From: Bacteroidota bacterium
GTDB lineage: Bacteria; Bacteroidota; Ignavibacteria; Palsa-1295
Reading direction: 5' to 3'
DNA length: 15,951 bases
Assembly (NCBI GenBank): GCA_025363505.1
Contig: JANYDV010000200.1
Location: 1 to 15,951 of the forward strand
Every line of letters starts with the position of its first letter. Position 1 is the first letter of the stretch. This document shows positions 1 to 6,237 of the stretch, piece by piece. Below the pieces are notes generated by a model, which was not told the origin of the DNA, did not search any database, and saw only the letters and a program-made list of their open reading frames with translations. Both the position numbers and the translations under genes were made by a program.

Positions 1-734
1 CCGGTTCCGATCATGTTGGTAACGATACCGTTATCAGCAACGTGAATCTCGACAGTGGTGTCAGATCCGCCGCCGGTGAGTCCCAGTCCTGCCATGATGT
101 GCTTTACGCCATTACCGCTTCCGCCAGCAAAACCCAACTTAATGGTGTTTGTTGCAGGGTTGCTGGTAACAGTGATTATGCCATCACCTGTAAGATTGAG
201 TTTGCCTGACACATCACCGGTCACACCGTTGATGTTGTCAATTGCTTTAGTTGCCTGAGGCAATACTGAAGCAGGGATCTTTCCGTTGGCATCCAATGGT
301 AACAACATACCAGGCTGCGGTGTAACGGAAACACCAACACCACCGACCGTCTGCGCATTCAAGGCATAGGGAGCAGCAGTGAAAGGAGTACGCGGCGAGA
401 TTTCACCGGTGTTATCGACATCAACCCCGAGGTAATATTGTTCATCAAACTTTAAGCTTGATGGCAATAAGCCTGAGTTGCCGCCGAGAAGCACATTAAA
501 GATACCATTGTTTACCTGCACCTGATTCATGGTCTCTGTATAGAGAACCTGACCCGCTGCATTGTATACATTGATCTTGACGTTGACCTGTGAGTTAACA
601 GGCTGTCCGGCTTTGATCAATAGCCCCTGGTAGGAGATACTACGCGGGACTTGGGCATAAGCAGTGTTAAGACCAGTAACACTCAGGAAAGCCCCGAGCA
701 TCAAGCTTAACATAATTGAACGACGTGAAGTCAT
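1..734 (-). CDS. Secreted tail-fibre-like surface protein, N-terminal part (runs off the left edge)
   Basis: An open frame starts at ATG 734-732 and stays open to the window edge, giving 244 codons with no stop. An AGGAG sequence lies about 8 nt upstream, which supports the start. Residues 1-27 form a signal peptide (basic MTSRRS, hydrophobic core, AYA cleavage site). The mature part begins QVPRSISYQG and runs through GIFNVLLG and TPFTAAPYALNAQ. I recognise this as an N-terminal beta domain common on secreted proteins of Bacteroidota/Chlorobiota. After it come Gly/Thr/Asn-rich stretches such as GLGLTGGGSDTTVE and VADNGIVTNMIG, typical of trimeric phage-tail-fibre-like repeats. The role is probably an elongated, surface-exposed or secreted fibre; no enzymatic motif is visible. 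The C-terminus, where an endosialidase-type chaperone or sorting domain might sit, is outside the window. The family resemblance comes from memory of the motifs, not from a search. Confidence 0.8.
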   Translation of the reverse strand, partial: MTSRRSIMLSLMLGAFLSVTGLNTAYAQVPRSISYQGLLIKAGQPVNSQVNVKINVYNAAGQVLYTETMNQVQVNNGIFNVLLGGNSGLLPSSLKFDEQYYLGVDVDNTGEISPRTPFTAAPYALNAQTVGGVGVSVTPQPGMLLPLDANGKIPASVLPQATKAIDNINGVTGDVSGKLNLTGDGIITVTSNPATNTIKLGFAGGSGNGVKHIMAGLGLTGGGSDTTVEIHVADNGIVTNMIGT

Positions 735-845
735 ACCTTCGTCTCCTATTGATTTTAGATTAAATTGAACGAAACGTTTCTATTTAGTAAACTTTTTTTA
801 TCCGTTTGTGCCTGTTAGTGGCACACCCTCAGATAGTTATCTCCA

Positions 846-1119
846 CAAATATACGAAGATTTCCCGGCTGAAGTCGGAAATATAAATATACGAAGAAAAA
901 TGCGCCGCGCCATAATTTCCGTTTCGTGGAAAAAGCACTTATGCACAAAATCCTTCAAACTGAACAGTACAAATATAAGCAATAACTTTCGTGTATGCAA
1001 ATAAATGTGCTAATTGCTCGATAATGCGGAGGGGGTCACACTTCCGCGCAGCATATACAAATATACGTTAGGAATGGGGCTTCCCGTCGTAAAAGCATAT
1101 ATTTCAATGGGCAAATATA
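846..1119 (-). repeat. Cluster of CAAATATA motifs (TATATTTG read on the minus strand)
   Basis: Exact CAAATATA occurs at 846-853, 970-977, 1058-1065 and 1112-1119, with a near copy TAAATATA at 883-890. Four of the five continue as ATACG, so the shared core is AAATATACG, usually followed by AA. Read on the minus strand they are TATATTTG, which fits the Bacteroidota -7 consensus TAnnTTTG, and they point toward the surface-protein gene starting at 734. The interpretation as tandem -7 elements is an inference. Only the copy at 970-977 also has a correctly spaced -33 element. Confidence 0.6.
970..1001 (-). promoter_or_regulatory. Candidate Bacteroidota-type promoter for the surface-protein gene
   Basis: On the minus strand TTTG (1001-998) is followed by a 20-nt spacer and TATATTTG (977-970). 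This matches the known Bacteroidota housekeeping form TTTG-N19-21-TAnnTTTG. It points at the gene starting at 734 and would leave a leader of roughly 230 nt. No mapped transcript supports it. Confidence 0.4.
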
Positions 1120-1310
1120 CGAACATAGTTGTCCGCTCAGTATAAACTCGCCAAATTCCCTTCTGTTACACATTTGACAGAAATAAATTCATTATGTTTC
1201 TATTTGCATTAATTTTCATATCTTAGGGCATTTTCGATCACCCTCAAGATTCTCGCAATACCTCTCTACTGACTCTGTTATGACTGTAATTAGGCAATTG
1301 TTCATTCTCT

Positions 1311-2219
1311 GTGGCTGTTGAGAAGCACCTAATTTTTAATCACATAAGAGCATTCTCACGAAGCAAAATTATCATGTCATTTCAACGCGCCCTCCTCTGG
1401 AGCATCTTTTGGATTGGCTTATCTCTGGCGACATCTCTGGTCATTTGGGAGTGTTATAGCCATGAGCATGCCCTTGCTTTTCTTGCAGGATATACCATTG
1501 AAAAAGCACTCTCGGTAGATAACCTCTTTGTCTTTTTGATGCTCTTCGCGCATTTTAAAGTCAATTCAAAACAACAACGCAGAGTCTTGAACTGGGGAGT
1601 TGTGGGGGTTTTATTACTGCGAGGCGTTATGATCTTTGTCGGAATTGGGCTGGTCAATCAGTTTGAATGGCTCATGTATATTTTTGGGGCAATTGTCGTT
1701 TATACAGGTTTGGTGATGGCTTTCGGAAAAGAAAAAGAGTTTGACCCTTCGAAAAGCACCATTATCAAACTGACCCGAAAATTTATATACGTCACCGACG
1801 ATTTTCAAGGTGACAAATTCTTCGTCCGATATGGGGGGAAGCTTGCCGCAACTCCGTTATTTGTCGTTTTAATGATCATCGAACTGACTGATGTTCTATT
1901 TGCGGTTGATTCTATTCCGGCAATTTTCGCTGTCTCAAGAGACCCGATCATCGTCTATAGCTCGAATATTTTGGCAGTGCTGGGTTTGCGCTCGCTTTAT
2001 TTCCTGCTCGAACGGATGCAAGAAGCCTTCCGATTTGTCAAGAAAGGTGTGGGGATCATCCTGTGGTTTGTCGGTTTTAAGATGCTTGCCCCTCTTATTT
2101 CTGAGAGCATTCACCCAAGTATTTTAGTCTCGCTGGTCATCATCATCAGTATTTTGCTCGGAAGCATATTACTTTCTCTTCTCCTGCCGGAGAACAAGGA
2201 AACAAAGGAAGTAGTATAA
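1311..2219 (+). CDS. TerC/Alx-family integral membrane protein
   Basis: The 302-aa hydrophobic protein carries the family signatures EKALSVDN (residues 64-71) and ELTDVLFAVDSIPA (191-204), whose acidic residues lie in membrane helices. Members known as Alx/TerC are implicated in manganese or other metal export and tellurium resistance; the substrate here cannot be read from sequence. About seven helices are visible between residue 25 and the C-terminus. The usual first helix with its ALDLGVF-like motif is missing: residues 1-22 are polar, and SFQRALLWS (23-31) corresponds to the segment that normally follows helix 1. The GTG at 1311 is the only start downstream of the in-frame stop at 1287-1289, apart from an ATG at 1374 (Met22); neither has a clear Shine-Dalgarno, so the start is uncertain. 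The stop codon overlaps the start of the following hemerythrin gene by one base. Confidence 0.9.
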   Translation: MAVEKHLIFNHIRAFSRSKIIMSFQRALLWSIFWIGLSLATSLVIWECYSHEHALAFLAGYTIEKALSVDNLFVFLMLFAHFKVNSKQQRRVLNWGVVGVLLLRGVMIFVGIGLVNQFEWLMYIFGAIVVYTGLVMAFGKEKEFDPSKSTIIKLTRKFIYVTDDFQGDKFFVRYGGKLAATPLFVVLMIIELTDVLFAVDSIPAIFAVSRDPIIVYSSNILAVLGLRSLYFLLERMQEAFRFVKKGVGIILWFVGFKMLAPLISESIHPSILVSLVIIISILLGSILLSLLLPENKETKEVV

Positions 2220-2683
2220 TGCCAAGAAACCCGGCTCTTATTCCGTTGTCACATGATCATCACGACGCTCTTTTGGTTGCGTTGCGTTTGAAAAAAGGCG
2301 GACCTTCATCACCCCACGATACCCTTTGGCCGATCGAACCCACTCAGCAATTAGAGGCTTTGCTTCGTTTTGCAGAAACTGAGCTCTATCCACATTTTCT
2401 TTTAGAAGAAGAAATTCTCTTCCCGGCATCAATAAATAAATCCGTGAGTATAGACTTGCTGATTGCTTCTTTATTAGAAGATCATTCTGCAATGAGGGCA
2501 TCATTAAAAATGCTCAAGACCTATAATCCGGAGGAAGTAGGAGAACGAATGCGCCTTTTTGGTGAATCATTAGAAAAACATATTCGCCGAGAGGAGCGGG
2601 AGTTATTTCCGATGATCGAGGAGCAGATAGCATTAGGCAACATTATTCTTGAAAAAGAGCAGCTCCTCGGTGATAAATCCTAA
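2219..2683 (+). CDS. Hemerythrin HHE-domain protein
   Basis: The 154-aa all-helical protein has the hemerythrin metal-ligand pattern: SHDHHDAL (11-18), then HFLLEEEILFP, then EDHSAM, then EKHIRREERELFP near the C-terminus. These His and Glu/Asp residues match ligands that bind a di-iron centre in the family and can sense or store O2, iron or reactive species. It is cytoplasmic, with no signal peptide. The ATG overlaps the TerC stop as TAATG, and an AAGGAA element lies just upstream within terC, so the two genes are almost certainly translationally coupled. Pairing with a putative metal exporter suggests a shared role in metal or oxidative homeostasis; that link is inference. No partner regulatory domain is fused to it. 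Confidence 0.88.
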   Translation: MPRNPALIPLSHDHHDALLVALRLKKGGPSSPHDTLWPIEPTQQLEALLRFAETELYPHFLLEEEILFPASINKSVSIDLLIASLLEDHSAMRASLKMLKTYNPEEVGERMRLFGESLEKHIRREERELFPMIEEQIALGNIILEKEQLLGDKS

Positions 2684-2783
2684 GAAATAGACCCACCGAA
2701 GCGCCGAACTACTTCCGAGCCGGCTTCGTTTGCATCTGACTCAAAACTAAAAACAACCACCTATTCAAAAAGGAACGAATGGA

Positions 2784-3185
2784 ATGAGCGAAGTTACCGA
2801 AAAAGAGCAACAACCAGTAGCTGTAGGAAAGAAGCTGTATGTCGGCAGTCTGCCTTATACCTGGACAGTCGAACAGCTTGAGCAGCTTTTTGCTCCGTAC
2901 GGACGTGTGTCGAGCACTGCGATTGTCAGTGATATGGTCACTAAAAAGTCGAAAGGCTTTGGTTTTGTTGAGATGGATACCCCTGACTCAGCTCAAAAAG
3001 CAATGGGTGAGCTCAATGGCAAAGAAGTTGAAGGGCGCCCGCTCACAGTCCGTGAGGCTCGTCCAAATATGGAAAAACGCTCACGCGGCGAAGACTCGAT
3101 GCTTCACAAAAAGTATGAGTACAACGATCCGTCAGGAACCGACACTTCGGGTCGCAGCTACGGAAACCGCAATGGTTGGTGGTAA
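2784..3185 (+). CDS. Small single-RRM RNA-binding protein
   Basis: The 133-aa protein has one RNA-recognition motif at about residues 17-93. RNP2 is LYVGSL (18-23) and RNP1 is KGFGFVEM (57-64), with the aromatic residues that stack on RNA intact. A short polar tail follows, rich in Gly, Tyr, Ser and Asn and ending NGWW. Bacterial proteins of this type are known in cyanobacteria and the Bacteroidota group and are thought to bind single-stranded RNA, in some cases in cold adaptation. An AAGGA element 9 nt before ATG 2784 supports the start. It lies 100 bp after the hemerythrin gene, with an inverted repeat CGAAGC/GCTTCG in the gap, so it is probably a separate unit. It ends in a strong terminator. 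Confidence 0.93.
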   Translation: MSEVTEKEQQPVAVGKKLYVGSLPYTWTVEQLEQLFAPYGRVSSTAIVSDMVTKKSKGFGFVEMDTPDSAQKAMGELNGKEVEGRPLTVREARPNMEKRSRGEDSMLHKKYEYNDPSGTDTSGRSYGNRNGWW

Positions 3186-3209
3186 ACAGATTTTTATCTG
3201 AAATTAAGA

Positions 3210-3235
3210 AAGGGAGCTTCATGCTCCCTTTTTTA
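3210..3235. terminator. Bidirectional intrinsic terminator between convergent genes
   Basis: The stem AAGGGAGC/GCTCCCTT (8 bp, 3210-3217 with 3223-3230) encloses the loop TTCAT and is followed by a T run on the plus strand. On the minus strand the flank is also T-rich (TTCTTAATTT). It sits immediately after the stop of the minus-strand 981-aa gene and 24 bp after the RRM gene, so it can end both transcripts. Confidence 0.88.
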
Positions 3236-6178
3236 TTTCATAATAATGATTCGGCTTATCACCCTTGATTCATTTGATCTACTTATGAGGGTATAAACCC
3301 CGTTTGGTAATTCTGCACTATGAAGTGTGAGGGTATTATTTCCGACTTGGAGATGGTGTTGCTCACGGTGAAGCTCAACTCCCGCTGAAGAGTACAATCT
3401 CAGTTCAACATCCGATTCTTTCGTAGAACCTATTTCCATTTGCGTATTGCCACCGGTCGGATTCGGAGCAATTCTGAACACACGAATACTCGTCAAGTCT
3501 CCACTCATTATATGATGGAGAAGTTCATCACCACATTGATCGCTATATTGAAACGAAGCCCCACTTGCAATCGCTTGAGGTGCACAAGGATCGGCGCCGG
3601 GCACGGCGTTGTTGATCAGGAGAGGCGTGAGCACAATGTCGGTCATCGTCTCTTTTGTAATGAATACCTCGTAATCGAGCAATGCAATAGAGCTATCACT
3701 CGTGGCTTGAATACTTGAAGCCTGTTCGATCTTATATGTTCCGAGAGCATTTTTTGTGATTGTATTCACACCACGAGAGCCTACAAAACTGAGCAGATTA
3801 TTATTCAAAGCTACCGTGACATCAAGTGATCTACAAATCGGAAGCTGGGCAGGATCAGCTTTGACTCTTATGGTAACAATATCACCAACGGTTGCGCGAG
3901 GTTGGTCGATCGTGAGCCAAAGCCGAAGTGTTGGTGCTACCTTCGTGGAGTACGAAAGTGTTACAGGCTTTACGGTCGTGACACCATCAATCAATAATAC
4001 TACCGTTGCCGAAAAATTCTTTTGTCCCGAGGAAGCATTAGGAGTTGCGCGAATGATAATACTGATGAATTTTTTTGGTGGAATGATAATCGGAAAATTT
4101 CCGGCAAGGCTAAACCCGATACCTGTAATACTACCACTGGTAATGACTAAGGTATCACAACCGGTATTGGTAAAGGTCAGCGTTGTATCGCGTGTCTCAC
4201 AAAACGAAAGTGTATCGAGATCAACAATCGAAAGCGGCGATGAAAAAATACCGGTACCGGAGATCACCTGAGTTTCAATCGAAATGCTCTTTTGTATTAC
4301 CGTCGAGTCGGCGGAATTACTATGCGTCGTTATATTGATTATAGCCGTTCGCTTGCCTTTAGTCGATGGTGTAAAATGAACCCATGTCATTACTGAATCT
4401 GACGGCTCAATCGAATGTCTTCTCGCAATACCTCCTACTGAGTATTCGGGATCACCGGAAATCGTGACAGCATCAACAAACAACGGAGCGCAGCCGGTGT
4501 TATAAAGCGTCACCAATGCTGAGTCCCCGTTTGCACAGATCGAGAGTGTGTCCAGATTAATTGCAAGTGGTTTGATCGCAAGGTCTGCGTGCCCATCTTC
4601 GCCAAAGCCATTGAGCTCGATCATTTGCGAAGTGCTGAGTCCTTGCTGCGTCGCCGTATAGGACGGGAAAGTTTGAGCAAAACCTTTTGTGATTGGTTTA
4701 TAGTGGCAGCGAATGACGATCTCGCTATCCGGAACAATCGCGAAGGGAAGCGATAGTGGGTCAATAGTAAAATCTGACGATAATCCACCGGGACCGGAAA
4801 CAATCGTGATTGTATCACAGCCGGTGTTTTTGATGGTGAAAAATGAATCTGCCACACCACCACAAACAGAGACACTATCAAAATGTAATTTTGTCGGCGC
4901 TATGACCATATCCGGTTGTTCGGCTGTTGCACTTGCCGTAATATCAATCAGACTATCAACGATGATTGGTCCTACCGCTGATAAAAATACTCCTTTCAAT
5001 TGAATTCGCGCGCTATAGCCACCCGGTTTTTTTGAGGGATCAAAAAATACTTTGAATGAATCGGTTTCACCGCTTTTGAGGGTATCAGGTAATGACGGGA
5101 GTTGCAATGAAAATGCGCCGGCTGTATTACTTACAAACGTGATCGAATTTGCGACATAATCATAACAATGATAATTGGTAAACTTGATTGTCCGTATTTC
5201 ATTCTGGCACGATGGTATCTGTTGGAATTTCGGATGCGTAAAGCTTAGTGGTGCTGCTTGACCAAGATTTCCGTCACCACCATCTGTTGTTTTCCAAACT
5301 CCGCCACTTTCATCAAACGCTATTGCCATTTCGCCGCGACAGCCACCGACATAAAACGAACGAGTGTCGATATAATTAGAGGGACCCCCAACAGGAAACC
5401 AAGTTCTTCCTGAATCTCCGACACCACTTCTGAACATTCCGTCTCGCTCTGACTGAACATAGAGCACACCGCCTTTGCCGTGAATATAACCGGTCGGATA
5501 ACTGGCACCTAAAAAAACGCCGAGATTAAACCGACCTAACCAATTGCTTCCGCCATTTTTAGAATACTCTATCGTTCTGCTGAGTTCAGTCACGCGGTAC
5601 CATATTCTTGTTTGCGGGTCGCCATAGGCACCCCATGCTTCCTGACCGGAGTTTGGTCCGAGCGTGATTAGCATAGTGTTGTCATCAAGAAAGAATACCC
5701 CATTGGTGTTGCCGCCTGAGTTGACCGGCAATACCCATGAAGCGAATCCTTGTAAGGTTGGTGTGATACCTGCTCCGGTACCAAGATGAGATCCGGTCGA
5801 AACATCAGCCCAAGAATATCCGCCATCAATCGTTTTCCAAAGATTGATTGTGGGATTTTTTTGAGAGTAAATAGAGGCATAACCCACACCATCACTACGA
5901 ATGGAAATCTGCGTGACTTGTCCGCTTCCAACAGGGACATTAGCCGCAGACCAAAAATATCCGCCGTTGGTCGTGAACCAAATTTGTAACGGCAAGTCCT
6001 GGCTGGTCGAACCCGAGCCTGCCCAACCTGTAAGGTCGTTCTTAAAAAAACAGCAACCAACGGTTGTCGGTAATTTTGCAATGCGCTGCCAAGAAGCTAC
6101 CAACGAACTTGTTGGTAGAAGCAGTATAAATATCACTGCGAGAACTACAAAATAATATGGCGATTTTTTGTGATACAC
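3233..6178 (-). CDS. Secreted T9SS substrate: BNR-like N-terminus, HYDIN-type Ig repeats, C-terminal sorting domain
   Basis: The protein has 981 aa. Residues 1-29 are a signal peptide (HKK, long hydrophobic core, cleavage near LVAS). Residues 30-310 contain Asp-box/photosystem-II-stability-like motifs (TTNGGYFW at 69, KTIDGGYSW at 115, KNGGSNW at 207, KTTDGG at 296), suggesting a beta-propeller. Four roughly 100-aa Ig-like units of the choice-of-anchor-D/HYDIN type follow, at about 320-418, 423-525, 530-640 and 643-745; three share the motif NTGC with a DTL/DSV strand before it. Residues 753-880 resemble a cohesin-like fold. Residues 898-981 are a type IX sorting domain (FRIAPNPTGG, LYSSAGVEL, LPNGVYTL). 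The expected fate is export, then T9SS passage to the cell surface; no catalytic residue is evident. The start is GTG 6178-6176 with GAGGGTGA about 14 nt upstream. It begins 59 nt after the oxidoreductase gene with no terminator seen between, so read-through is possible. Confidence 0.88.
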   Translation of the reverse strand: MYHKKSPYYFVVLAVIFILLLPTSSLVASWQRIAKLPTTVGCCFFKNDLTGWAGSGSTSQDLPLQIWFTTNGGYFWSAANVPVGSGQVTQISIRSDGVGYASIYSQKNPTINLWKTIDGGYSWADVSTGSHLGTGAGITPTLQGFASWVLPVNSGGNTNGVFFLDDNTMLITLGPNSGQEAWGAYGDPQTRIWYRVTELSRTIEYSKNGGSNWLGRFNLGVFLGASYPTGYIHGKGGVLYVQSERDGMFRSGVGDSGRTWFPVGGPSNYIDTRSFYVGGCRGEMAIAFDESGGVWKTTDGGDGNLGQAAPLSFTHPKFQQIPSCQNEIRTIKFTNYHCYDYVANSITFVSNTAGAFSLQLPSLPDTLKSGETDSFKVFFDPSKKPGGYSARIQLKGVFLSAVGPIIVDSLIDITASATAEQPDMVIAPTKLHFDSVSVCGGVADSFFTIKNTGCDTITIVSGPGGLSSDFTIDPLSLPFAIVPDSEIVIRCHYKPITKGFAQTFPSYTATQQGLSTSQMIELNGFGEDGHADLAIKPLAINLDTLSICANGDSALVTLYNTGCAPLFVDAVTISGDPEYSVGGIARRHSIEPSDSVMTWVHFTPSTKGKRTAIINITTHSNSADSTVIQKSISIETQVISGTGIFSSPLSIVDLDTLSFCETRDTTLTFTNTGCDTLVITSGSITGIGFSLAGNFPIIIPPKKFISIIIRATPNASSGQKNFSATVVLLIDGVTTVKPVTLSYSTKVAPTLRLWLTIDQPRATVGDIVTIRVKADPAQLPICRSLDVTVALNNNLLSFVGSRGVNTITKNALGTYKIEQASSIQATSDSSIALLDYEVFITKETMTDIVLTPLLINNAVPGADPCAPQAIASGASFQYSDQCGDELLHHIMSGDLTSIRVFRIAPNPTGGNTQMEIGSTKESDVELRLYSSAGVELHREQHHLQVGNNTLTLHSAELPNGVYTLISRSNESRVISRIIIMK

Positions 6179-6237
6179 AATAATAAACTCACCCTCTCTC
6201 TAAAGAGAACACGATCATCGGAGGAATGTTACAGAAC

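Larger units (their letters stand above)
735..1310. other. 576-bp intergenic region between divergent genes
   Basis: This is the gene-free stretch between the minus-strand surface protein and the plus-strand TerC gene. The left two thirds carry repeated AAATATACGAA/CAAATATA motifs, listed separately. A short imperfect hairpin at about 859-881 (ATTTCC paired with GGAAAT) sits between two of them, and a 5-bp inverted repeat GCGGA/TCCGC lies at 1026-1047. On the plus strand a TTGACA sequence occurs at 1174-1179 with AT-rich sequence after it, but no well-spaced -10 follows, so the promoter of the TerC operon is not resolved. I saw no tRNA or metal riboswitch. A 61-codon frame on the minus strand here is low-complexity and has no ribosome-binding site, so it was not called. 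Confidence 0.7.

Noticed and set aside
815..1000. 61-codon minus-strand frame in the intergenic region
   Set aside because: No ribosome-binding site, no family resemblance, and it overlaps the CAAATATA motif array.
1140..1310. yybP-ykoY manganese riboswitch upstream of the TerC gene
   Set aside because: I looked for the conserved GGGGAGU and partner elements and did not find them in a suitable arrangement.
3756..4271. 171-codon plus-strand frame antisense to the T9SS substrate
   Set aside because: The minus-strand frame encodes recognisable Ig repeats; this frame shows no domain.
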